From: Arthrobacter ulcerisalmonis
Lineage (GTDB): Bacteria; Actinomycetota; Actinomycetes; Actinomycetales; Micrococcaceae
NCBI RefSeq assembly: GCF_900609065.1
Contig: NZ_UXAU01000040.1
Location: 19,788 to 83,787, forward strand
DNA: 64,000 nt
Direction: 5' to 3'
Positions 55,096-62,110 of the stretch are shown one piece after another. Position 1 is the stretch's first letter. The number at the start of each line of letters is the position of its first letter. Under the pieces are notes generated by a model. That model saw only the letters and a program-made list of their open reading frames with translations. It ran no database searches and had not been told where the DNA came from. A program made the translations under genes and the position numbers.

Positions 55096-55506
55096 TTAGA
55101 CGCCGTTGACGATTACCGGCTGACCGGATACGGGGAACTCGGCTGAAGAGGTTGCAACGCCTACGCCGCCACCAAGGACGCTAGGAGCCTTGATAGTCGC
55201 GGTAAATGTGATCTTCTGGGTTGCGGTTCCGGTTGGCTGAATAACAACAACCTTGTTCTGTCCGTGAAGCGAAATAAGCTTCATCGTTAGAGTTGTGTTA
55301 GCTGTCAGGTCCTGTCCGAATTCAAGCGACGCGGACCAAATCAGTGCACCGGTAGAAGTCTGGACGTTTCCTGAAACAGGAATCCAAGTTGTGTCGGTCG
55401 AAGTGGTCGAAAGAGACGCGGAAGTAATGGCGTCTGAATAGTCAACACCGTCGATGGTGACAGTTTCTGTGGTGACATTTAGAACTTTGTGTGGAAGTGA
55501 AGGCAT
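55096..55506 (-). CDS. Phage major tail tube protein
   Basis: 136 aa, beta-rich: ETVTIDGVDYSDAITSASLSTTSTDTTWIPVSG, with KITFTATIKAPSVLGGGVGV near the end. Small beta-sandwich proteins of this kind, positioned just before the tape measure, are tail tube subunits. It is short for the class (usually 140-250 aa). ATG 55506. Confidence 0.75.
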   Translation of the reverse strand: MPSLPHKVLNVTTETVTIDGVDYSDAITSASLSTTSTDTTWIPVSGNVQTSTGALIWSASLEFGQDLTANTTLTMKLISLHGQNKVVVIQPTGTATQKITFTATIKAPSVLGGGVGVATSSAEFPVSGQPVIVNGV

Positions 55507-55522
55507 TTTGTGCCCCTTTCAA

Positions 55523-55903
55523 TTAAGATTTGTAAGCGTTTTCGGTGGATACGGTTATCGAAATTTCGTAACCGATATAGGAATCGTTGAATGTTGCGCG
55601 TTCGGCGGTCGTCCAGTTGACGTTTCTAGTTCGTGTGAGGGTCCGCATTACCGCGTCCAGAGCTAGCTCTAGGGCTTCCTCAGCCGCTGCGGTGTCTTTC
55701 ATCGGAGTGATGACAACAATGCGTAAGGATTCGGATAGTGCTGCGGCCTGCGGTGCGTTGGTTAGGGTTTCGCGGTAAACGTTTACCCAGACCTTTCCTC
55801 GTGCTAGGTTTTCCGGAGCATTCACCGGGTAGTCATGCACAAGGAAGAGCGGGTTATCGTCCCTAATCTCTTGAGCAATTAGGCTGCGGATTGCGATGCT
55901 CAA
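55523..55903 (-). CDS. Phage tail terminator/neck-like protein
   Basis: 126 aa from the TTG at 55903 (LSIAIRSLIAQEIRDDNP), with VWVNVYRETLTNAPQAAALSESLRIVVITP and EALELALDAVMRTL, typical of gpU/tail-terminator-type folds. The longer frame to 56125 overlaps the upstream gene in another frame and is not used. TTG overlaps the upstream stop (TTGA) and CTAGGA precedes it. Start and function are inferred. Confidence 0.7.
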   Translation of the reverse strand: MSIAIRSLIAQEIRDDNPLFLVHDYPVNAPENLARGKVWVNVYRETLTNAPQAAALSESLRIVVITPMKDTAAAEEALELALDAVMRTLTRTRNVNWTTAERATFNDSYIGYEISITVSTENAYKS

Positions 55904-56232
55904 TGTCCTAGCCTTCCGAGAGGAGAGGTCTTGGGACGGAGCAAATCGCGAGCGAGGAATACTAGCGGATAAGTCGGGACAACTTGCCCGTCGGAATCGA
56001 ATTCGGTTCCCTTTGCGCCGTTCCCAGCCTGTGCCCAGATGTGTCGAGCTTGGAGGATTTCGGCGAGGAGATAAGCCCTCGGCACTGTTGCGCCGTCCGG
56101 AAGGGTGGGCGCATATGCAATGCACAGCGAATTAGCTGTGGACATAATTACGTCGAGCACTTCGGGGTTAACCGAGTCGGCTTCTTTCCAGATTTCAAAG
56201 ATCAAAACTTGGTTTTCGTAGTTCCAATACAT
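55900..56232 (-). CDS. Phage head-tail connector protein
   Basis: 110 aa, mostly helical (VNPEVLDVIMSTANSLCIAYAP, then AYLLAEILQARHIWAQAG), like the gp6/gp15-type connector proteins coded after the capsid gene. ATG 56232. It is translationally coupled to the next gene. Confidence 0.72.
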   Translation of the reverse strand: MYWNYENQVLIFEIWKEADSVNPEVLDVIMSTANSLCIAYAPTLPDGATVPRAYLLAEILQARHIWAQAGNGAKGTEFDSDGQVVPTYPLVFLARDLLRPKTSPLGRLGH

Positions 56233-56265
56233 GCGCCCACCCTTTCTTTAGTAGGAGAAAATGAA

Positions 56266-57822
56266 TTACGGAGTAGGAGGAAGGACCTTGACAATGGCCT
56301 TCTTTTCGTGCTCGACAAATGCGGTGTAGCCGAATACAGCTTCGTCAAATCCACCGTGGGAAACGTCTTCGGCTTCTACGCGAATAATCGATCCGAATTC
56401 GAAGAACTGAAGTGCGTTCTTGTGACCGACATAAACGGTGTTGGCTGGGAGATCGTTAGCAACAACAATCTGCATTCCGTCCATCGATCCATCAGCAAGG
56501 CCTAGGGAAGTGGTAAGGAACTTGAGGTTGTCGAACTCAGTGGTTAGAGCCATTTCGCGGTGTAGGTCAGCGGAAAGAATGGCGAACGTAGGAAGTTCGT
56601 TTGTTGTGGCCAGTACGGCAAGAGCGCCGTCTAGGATGCGGGAGAAGCCCGGAGCTACACCGGCAACGTATGCCTTGGCTGTGGTGTTGGTAGCCATAGC
56701 CTTGATGCGGTCTAGGACTCGCTTGTCAGAGAGCTTGGCGTAACCTTCGGTCTGCTTCTCGAAGAGGCTGCGGAGGAACTCAGCGTTACCAAAGTCGCGG
56801 AACTTGCGGTCAACCTTGACGCCGTGTGCACAACGTAGGGCCTCTTCGGAGTAGGCAACGGTTGTTACAGCGTTCGATGGAATCTCTGCAAGGTCACCGG
56901 CGTAGGTGTCAACGAGGAAGTCACCAACGAACTTAAAGCCTTCAACCTTCCAAGAGGTCAAGACGCCTGTGGATACGAGAGGAGCAAAGCGACGCTGGTA
57001 GCGTGCACCACTCCAAAGCTCACCAAGGAAGGCAGCCTGTTCGATCTTCGAGGTGTGGCCGGTGTGGGTGACCGGCGAGAGGGCAAAGGCGTTTGTTTCG
57101 CCTGCAAGCCCAGTGTCAATAAGGGCCTCACGTACACGTGCATCCTTGCGAGCTTCGGCAAGGGATTCGTAGGAAAGGGTTACGGCTGGCTGTGTAGGTG
57201 CTGGAACTGCATTTTCGTTCATGTTAAATCCATTCGGGTTTTCCTCTTCTGAGGATTCTTCGGGTGTTGTTAGTGGTGATTCCTCTTCGGAATCCTCTTC
57301 GGCTTCGGCCTCAGAAGTTGGTTCAAGTGCTGCATCAATTGCGTCAATTGAAGTTTTGATTTCTTCCAGCGCCGCTCTAATCTCTTCGTCCTCCGAGAAG
57401 GCCTGAATTAGTCGGGCTGAACCAAGCGCCGGATTGACACAGATACCGGCACCGGAAAGGGTGGCGGACGTAATGAGTCCGGTTGCTGGGGACATTTCGG
57501 ACAGCTCCATGGAGATGCCTGTACGCAATCCTTCTTTTGCTTCGGTGAAGGTGTCGCGGCCTAGAGTTGTATCTGCAAGCGTTACGGTGCAGAAAAGTCC
57601 CTCGGACGTAGATTCGAAATTGGAGAGCTTGCCAATCGGGCGGAACTTATCGTGCTCGACGTTGACGATTGCGCCTTCAGCATTTGAGAAGTTGATACTT
57701 CCAGTGGAGAATGTAGCGTCACGGTCGCGAGCCTTTTCGCCATACGGTGCAAGTTTGTAGCGGAGTGTTCCGCGCTGTTCCGAGAAGCTAATTAGCTGTC
57801 CCGTTGAGAATGTTTCAGTCAT
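56266..57822 (-). CDS. Prohead protease-major capsid fusion protein
   Basis: 518 aa in one frame. Residues 1-140 look like an HK97-type S78 prohead protease: VNVEHDKF with His57 and GISMELSE with Ser104. Residues 141-200 are an acidic Glu/Ser-rich helical linker like a scaffolding delta domain. From about 201 an HK97-fold capsid follows (SGARYQRRFAPLVSTGVLTSW, NALQFFEFGSIIRVEAEDVS, FVEHEKKAIVKV). The three functions usually lie in two or three genes. An internal ATG at codon 201, after a GAGGAA, might also start free capsid subunits. Proteolysis between linker and capsid is expected. Confidence 0.85.
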   Translation of the reverse strand: MTETFSTGQLISFSEQRGTLRYKLAPYGEKARDRDATFSTGSINFSNAEGAIVNVEHDKFRPIGKLSNFESTSEGLFCTVTLADTTLGRDTFTEAKEGLRTGISMELSEMSPATGLITSATLSGAGICVNPALGSARLIQAFSEDEEIRAALEEIKTSIDAIDAALEPTSEAEAEEDSEEESPLTTPEESSEEENPNGFNMNENAVPAPTQPAVTLSYESLAEARKDARVREALIDTGLAGETNAFALSPVTHTGHTSKIEQAAFLGELWSGARYQRRFAPLVSTGVLTSWKVEGFKFVGDFLVDTYAGDLAEIPSNAVTTVAYSEEALRCAHGVKVDRKFRDFGNAEFLRSLFEKQTEGYAKLSDKRVLDRIKAMATNTTAKAYVAGVAPGFSRILDGALAVLATTNELPTFAILSADLHREMALTTEFDNLKFLTTSLGLADGSMDGMQIVVANDLPANTVYVGHKNALQFFEFGSIIRVEAEDVSHGGFDEAVFGYTAFVEHEKKAIVKVLPPTP

Positions 57823-57824
57823 AG

Positions 57825-58859
57825 TTAGTCCTCGTTTGGATTGGGCACGGTGCCCTTTGTGGTGTCATTAGGTGCGGTATCGAATGTCGAATAGTCGAAA
57901 CGAACGCGTGTGCCGGGATTAGTCACGTCTGCTAGAGAAAGTCGGTCGGCAATTGGTTCGGTAAAGGACTTGATAGACAGTTCGAGGAGTTCCGATTTGT
58001 TTTGTAAGGTGCTGGAATAGGTGTCTGACGAACCGTCTGCGGCACCCTCCAAAAGCTCAGCCTTGATATTCAAGTGATTCGAGAGGTCTAGACGGATTGC
58101 ATTCCTCGCGGAAGACATAAAGGTGTTGGCGTTATCGGATGCGCCGAATCCTTCAATGGAGATTCCGTAAGGGACATAAACCATTCCGCCGCGATTCGCA
58201 GTGAGTGAGTCGCGTAGGTCGTCCATTGCGTCTTGAACTTCTTCTTTGGTGTTTTCGGCACCTGCGACGGTTTCGCTGACCAAAGTGACAGGCTCGGCCA
58301 CGGCTGCGCGGTTATTGATCGTGCGAGAAATGCTGGTGTATTGGCGCACGGAACTACGGGCCGAATCGAGGAAGCCGTTACCGGGAACTAGGCCGGAGAA
58401 GAAAATAATGTCAACAGGATTGACAACTTTGTCATCAATCTTGACAGCGCTTTGAGCGTCTACTCCCCAACGTTCGCGCGAAACGTGCTGTGCTGCGGTG
58501 ATATTTCCGTTTTCGTCGCGCTCAACCTGCCAGAGGGAGCAGTTATAAAAGATCAAATCGTGGATTGTGAGGGCGATTCGGAGCTGCGGGGTCACGAATC
58601 CATAGCCTTCAGCGAGCCATGGAGTTGAATTGTCGTCTGAATCTAGAGTGAATCGGCTAGAAATGCCGCTGAAAAGGTGGATTGCACGAGCTACAGCAGG
58701 TACCTGCATGGCCTCTGCGACGCTTACAGGGAAGTTTGAGGTGTCAATATCGGGGAAGATGACCGGCGCAAGAGCTGCGGTAGGTGAGAGGATGCCTGCG
58801 GGCAGGGAAATAGAGGCCGCTGCATTAGCAACCCAGCTTTGTTTTGAGAAAATGCCCAA
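57825..58859 (-). CDS. Phage portal protein
   Basis: 344 aa, short for a HK97-family portal (usually 380-450). Features: VPAVARAIHLFSGISSRF near the start, HDLIFYNCSLWQVERDENG, then ERWGVD and SELLELSIKSFTEPIADRLSL in the C-terminal crown. It forms the dodecameric DNA channel. ATG 58859; 2 bp before the capsid fusion. Confidence 0.85.
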   Translation of the reverse strand: MGIFSKQSWVANAAASISLPAGILSPTAALAPVIFPDIDTSNFPVSVAEAMQVPAVARAIHLFSGISSRFTLDSDDNSTPWLAEGYGFVTPQLRIALTIHDLIFYNCSLWQVERDENGNITAAQHVSRERWGVDAQSAVKIDDKVVNPVDIIFFSGLVPGNGFLDSARSSVRQYTSISRTINNRAAVAEPVTLVSETVAGAENTKEEVQDAMDDLRDSLTANRGGMVYVPYGISIEGFGASDNANTFMSSARNAIRLDLSNHLNIKAELLEGAADGSSDTYSSTLQNKSELLELSIKSFTEPIADRLSLADVTNPGTRVRFDYSTFDTAPNDTTKGTVPNPNED

Positions 58860-58873
58860 GCTAACTCCGTGTT

Positions 58874-58975
58874 AAATAAAAAGACGCTCGACCCCCGCGC
58901 AACCAATTTGCAGGCTGGGCGGAGGGAGCGTCATTTGTCTACCGAAGTAATTGCTTCGGTGTATAACTAATTATA
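58874..58975 (-). ncRNA. Possible small phage RNA with own promoter and terminator
   Basis: Between terminase and portal (minus strand): extended -10 TGGTATAAT (TATAAT at 58970-58975), then a hairpin ACCGAAG/CTTCGGT (58941-58960) at the presumed 5' end, then GACGCTC (58926-58932) pairing with GAGCGTC (58883-58889) followed by a T-rich TTTTTATTT (58874-58882). This predicts a roughly 90-nt transcript. It might instead be a terminator plus leader for portal. A 20-codon ORF inside has no ribosome-binding site. Confidence 0.5.
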
Positions 58976-59008
58976 CCATTGAATATTTATGCAGTGCAGA
59001 GAAGTGTG

Positions 59009-60442
59009 CTAGTATGCCCCGCCGCGAGGTCGATTAGTAGAGCGTTTCTTGCGGCCTGCGGCGTCGTACAGTGCGTTGGATGCAGCGACTAGGGGAGCCA
59101 CGTCCGCCGTTGAGTTCCTACGGCCAAAGAGGCGAGCGTCATTCACATAGCGGAAGTTCGCACCTTCAGCACCGGAATCTAGGGATGGGTCTAGAGCGTG
59201 AATGAGGTTCCGGTCTGACAGGGCACTCATGAGAATTGCCACGCCTGCCGACACTTCCTTAGCGCCGATGGACTCGATGCCAGACTGTGGAACCCCACGG
59301 AGGCGCTGTAGCTCCTGTATGACTGCGAGGTTGTTGCCAATACGGTCATAGACAACCGGCACGCCGCGTGTAGCTCGGAGTAGCTTCGCCAGCTCATTGG
59401 GGAGCCATGAGTAACCCGCACGGTGGGCTAGGACTTGCACACAAGGCGTTCCCTGTTCCGAGTACCAAGCCACGGATAACGCTGAGCTGGAACCGTCTGG
59501 TGCAACGTCGAAGCTCACGGAGAAGTTAGCCGTAGGCAAGGGCAACATATCCGGCACTTGCGTAGCGGCCCAGTCTTCAGGATCAATTGCAGCGATAGAG
59601 GACGCGGACGGGTCAAGGCACAGGAACTCCCTAGCGAACGAGAGGAGGCCTTGTGTAGCGAGGGCCTTCCTAAGGAACTTGATGGAGACAAGACCAGAGG
59701 AGAGGCCGGGGTACACGCGGTGCCAGACCGACTCATCAGATGCATCATCCGTAGAGAGCATGGAGTAGTCCAGGATTCCTAGGTCCTCTGTACCCTTGCG
59801 GCCTGCGGTTAGGTACTGCCAGAGCAGGCCCTCGCGAGTACGTGGGGGAGTACCTGTGATGATCAGTTGAGCGTTAGGACGGGTAGCTAGTACCGGAATA
59901 GCGCCGGATAGCAGATCGTCAGAGACTTTGGAGTCGTATTCGCCAGCTTCATCTAGCAGGATGCAGTCAGCAGCCATGCCCCGGACGGCAGACGCCATAG
60001 GTTTGACAGCACGCCAAGAGCTACCGTTCTCCCAAACTATGCGAATCGATCCGTTGGATTTGTAGAACCGGAACGGGCGTGTGGTTTCGTCGGGGTATGC
60101 CATTTCCAGTTGACTGCCCAGCTCGGCCAAGAACTGTTGGCTGAGAGTTCCGCTCTGGGCTGTGGAGATGATCTTGTAGCCGGGGATATTGAAGCAGCGA
60201 GCTAGCAGGGTGGCTTGAATGCTGGAAGTCTTCGTAGCACGTCGGCCCATTTGAATTACGGCCTCGGGGTATAGCGGGGTACCGTCTTCGTTCTTGGCTT
60301 CGAGCAATTCCGCAACTTGAATTCCCTGCGGGAGTAATTCAATCCCCATATCGGCTGCGGCCTTGTGTGCCCCTGTGAGGTCCACGGAATTAGGAATGGG
60401 GGAATTGTGTCGGGGCTGCGCTATAAATGTCTCAGCGGTCAT
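59009..60442 (-). CDS. Phage terminase large subunit
   Basis: 477 aa. ATPase motifs: GRRATKTS at residues 66-73 (divergent Walker A) and CILLDEAGEYD (Walker B, 160-170), then ITGTPP as motif III; the nuclease domain has SFDVAPDG and VVYDRIG aspartates. It packages DNA. ATG 60442 is preceded by AGGAG with good spacing; ATG 60463 is an alternative. It overlaps the HNH gene by 11 bp. No small terminase is recognised; the HNH protein takes that place. Confidence 0.9.
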   Translation of the reverse strand: MTAETFIAQPRHNSPIPNSVDLTGAHKAAADMGIELLPQGIQVAELLEAKNEDGTPLYPEAVIQMGRRATKTSSIQATLLARCFNIPGYKIISTAQSGTLSQQFLAELGSQLEMAYPDETTRPFRFYKSNGSIRIVWENGSSWRAVKPMASAVRGMAADCILLDEAGEYDSKVSDDLLSGAIPVLATRPNAQLIITGTPPRTREGLLWQYLTAGRKGTEDLGILDYSMLSTDDASDESVWHRVYPGLSSGLVSIKFLRKALATQGLLSFAREFLCLDPSASSIAAIDPEDWAATQVPDMLPLPTANFSVSFDVAPDGSSSALSVAWYSEQGTPCVQVLAHRAGYSWLPNELAKLLRATRGVPVVYDRIGNNLAVIQELQRLRGVPQSGIESIGAKEVSAGVAILMSALSDRNLIHALDPSLDSGAEGANFRYVNDARLFGRRNSTADVAPLVAASNALYDAAGRKKRSTNRPRGGAY

Positions 60443-60842
60443 TCTGTGACTCCTGAGCGGCATCAGGGAGGGTTTTTGTGGAGCAGGACGCGGGGCTTTG
60501 GTCGTCGTCAGAAAAAACTTCAGAATTTTCTAAAATATTTTCAAATTGCGGACGTTCGACCCTCTTTATGCGCGACTGAACTCGTTGCACTTTAGTTTGG
60601 CTCGGTCTTGCGTTCGCCTTCATGTTGCATGACGCATGGCTAGCCGCGAGACTCGACGGGCTATCGATGTCAGCCTCACTCAGTCCAGCCAGTTCAGCGA
60701 ACGCACGAGGAGTTGTGTGGTCGGCGTGCCAGTTCATCTCGGCGGTGACTATCCCGCCACAACGGAAGCATGGAGCAGGCAGCGTGGCCCGTACGATTGC
60801 ACGCGCACGGTTGCTGCGCTTGGCACTGTACCCGCTAGGCAC
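60432..60842 (-). CDS. Phage HNH endonuclease
   Basis: 136 aa. CFRCGG, then WHADHTTPRAF with HNH histidines, and SHASCNMKANAR with the second Cys and Asn/Lys: a typical HNH zinc-finger nuclease. HNH proteins next to large terminases stimulate cos cleavage in several siphophages. GTG 60842 overlaps the preceding micro-gene. The C-terminal 50 residues are charged and probably flexible. Confidence 0.87.
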   Translation of the reverse strand: MPSGYSAKRSNRARAIVRATLPAPCFRCGGIVTAEMNWHADHTTPRAFAELAGLSEADIDSPSSLAASHASCNMKANARPSQTKVQRVQSRIKRVERPQFENILENSEVFSDDDQSPASCSTKTLPDAAQESQNDR

Positions 60843-60978
60843 TTAGCACCTGCGGTGTAGCCACATATCCCCACGCGGGGCAGGCCTTGATGTACTTACC
60901 TGTAGACGGGCGGTGATACCAGCTCTTGCCTACTTGCTCAATTAGTGCGGAGCAATTCACGCATACTGTTTCAGTCAT
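60835..60978 (-). CDS. Phage micro-protein, 47 aa, with CxxC
   Basis: MTETVCVNCSALIEQVGKSW, then a basic middle and KACPAWGYVA. Three cysteines (CVNC and C of CPAW) suggest a small metal-binding domain. The stop overlaps the HNH start (8 bp). ATG 60978 has a weak AGGT site. Function unknown. Confidence 0.6.
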   Translation of the reverse strand: MTETVCVNCSALIEQVGKSWYHRPSTGKYIKACPAWGYVATPQVLSA

Positions 60979-61089
60979 GACGATACCTAGATGTTTAAGT
61001 CAGTTCGTCATTTGTCTGTTTCTCCGGTCAGCTCCGGTTGGGCCTCATACCCTGGGGGGCGCAGTCTTTCCTGCGTGTCACCTGAGTCA

Positions 61090-61254
61090 TTACCCTTTAG
61101 GTTTCGGGGGATTGCTATCTAACGTATTAACCTCGTCGGATTTCTTATTGCCTACTTTGGCAATGATTAGCTTGGCAAGTTCTAGAATGTAGAACCCAAC
61201 CACGATAACCATTATGGCTTCAAGCGGTAGGCCTAGAAGGCTTGTGTAATCCAC
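61090..61254 (-). CDS. Phage small membrane protein, 54 aa (holin-like?)
   Basis: VDYTSLLGLPLEAIMVIVVG begins the protein; one hydrophobic helix (about residues 12-31) is followed by a lysine-rich and proline-rich tail ending PPKPKG. Small single-helix proteins with charged tails in phages may be holins or membrane-active host-takeover proteins. GTG 61254 follows AGGAAG. The location among early/middle genes, not next to a lysin, argues against a classical holin. Confidence 0.6.
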   Translation of the reverse strand: MDYTSLLGLPLEAIMVIVVGFYILELAKLIIAKVGNKKSDEVNTLDSNPPKPKG

Positions 61255-61276
61255 AGGTCTTCCTAACTACTATTTG

Positions 61277-61384
61277 TCAAGTAGTTGACACTTCAATTAT
61301 ACCATTGCCTAGGGCAAGTAGTGCTTCGAGTTCAGCACGGAAGACTGCAATCTCGGCCTTCAACTCTGCGCCTTTGTCTCTCAT
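61277..61384 (-). CDS. Phage micro-protein, 35 aa
   Basis: MRDKGAELKAEIAVFRAELE continues as a short helix, probably a coiled coil. Its ATG overlaps the stop of the 69-aa gene (ATGA). A TATAAT-like element lies inside the reading frame. Coupling supports translation, size limits confidence. Confidence 0.5.
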   Translation of the reverse strand: MRDKGAELKAEIAVFRAELEALLALGNGIIEVSTT

Positions 61385-61590
61385 TGTTCCCCCTTTCCAA
61401 ATGCTTCAGCCATTGTTTCCCGGCATCTCATGAATAGCTCTTCCTCTGCTGTGAGGTCCTGCTTATCTTCTAGCTCTAGGATTCGGTCTAAGACTCCCTG
61501 ATACTTCGCGGTCCTCCAGTCTTCGCCGTAAGCCTTGCGATTATCCGCTACTACCTTTGAGTAGTAACGAATCATCTTCTCTGTGTTCAT
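61381..61590 (-). CDS. Phage small helical protein, 69 aa
   Basis: MNTEKMIRYYSKVVADNRKA and a helical acidic rest (DRILELEDKQDLTAEEELFM). A perfect AAGGAGGAGAA precedes the ATG at 61590. No known family. Overlaps both neighbours by 4 bp. Confidence 0.75.
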   Translation of the reverse strand: MNTEKMIRYYSKVVADNRKAYGEDWRTAKYQGVLDRILELEDKQDLTAEEELFMRCRETMAEAFGKGEQ

Positions 61591-61772
61591 TTCTCCTCCT
61601 TACTTTTTAGATACTCTGCATACTCTTCAGGCGTTCCATGTCGCCATGCTCCGCTGTCCAGTGCGCGCTGGTATGTATCCCATCCTTGGATGATTGCTAG
61701 GTGTTCCGCCGTGTGGTATTCAATCCACGCTGCATCTCCATATGCGATCATCACGCCCGGTACTTCGATCAT
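61587..61772 (-). CDS. Phage small protein, 61 aa
   Basis: MIEVPGVMIAYGDAAWIEYH and a C-terminal WRHGTPEEYAEYLKSKEEK. CAGGAG precedes the ATG at 61772. The longer frame to 62102 crosses the repeat array and is rejected. Function unknown. Confidence 0.7.
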   Translation of the reverse strand: MIEVPGVMIAYGDAAWIEYHTAEHLAIIQGWDTYQRALDSGAWRHGTPEEYAEYLKSKEEK

Positions 61773-61888
61773 TGGATAACTCCTGCTTTCTTCAGTTCCT
61801 CGACTACTATCCTGCGTACCATTTCTTCCGTGGTCTCTTCTCGGTTGCGTTCCATCTCGGCTACATATCGTTCTAGTGATGCGTTCAT
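61769..61888 (-). CDS. Phage micro-protein, 39 aa
   Basis: MNASLERYVAEMERNREETT followed by a second helix; strongly charged, probably a coiled coil. GCAGGAG precedes the ATG at 61888 and its stop overlaps the next start. First gene left of the repeat array. Confidence 0.65.
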   Translation of the reverse strand: MNASLERYVAEMERNREETTEEMVRRIVVEELKKAGVIQ

Positions 61889-61948
61889 ATCCGCTCCTGC
61901 GGTCGTGTGTTATTGGAGCGTCGCTGCGTCTTTTGGTGATTAGCTCTG

Positions 61949-62096
61949 TGCAAGTCCGTGCAAGTCTCTGTGCAAGTTTTTTACTTGCATAAGCCTGCAT
62001 AGACTTGCATGGACTTGTGTTAAACCTGCATAAACCTGCATGGAGCCAATAACCTGCACACTTGCACCCCCCCCTATAGGGGGGTGCAATGCAAGT
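61949..62096. repeat. Array of about 12 TGCAAGT-type repeats, 10-bp phased: candidate phage origin or operator
   Basis: ACTTGCAT-like units begin at 61983, 61993, 62003, 62013, 62024 and 62034, that is every 10-11 bp (one helical turn). Further copies in the same orientation start at 62052 and 62060. Opposite-orientation TGCAAGT copies are at 61949, 61959, 61971 and 62090. The array also holds a GC hairpin TTGCA-C8-TATA-G6-TGCAA (62062-62089). It lies next to the replicative helicase gene. Confidence 0.85.
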
Positions 62097-62110
62097 AGGC
62101 AAGTCAGGTC

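Noticed and set aside
60926..61192. 88-codon plus-strand ORF in the prophage
   Set aside because: Opposes two minus-strand micro-genes, has no ribosome-binding site and no family resemblance.
61949..62096. CRISPR array
   Set aside because: Repeats are 7-8 bp with 2-4 bp gaps and occur in both orientations; no spacers or cas genes.
61587..62102. 171-codon ORF across the repeat array
   Set aside because: Only the last 61 codons have a good ribosome-binding site and normal composition; the rest reads through repeats.
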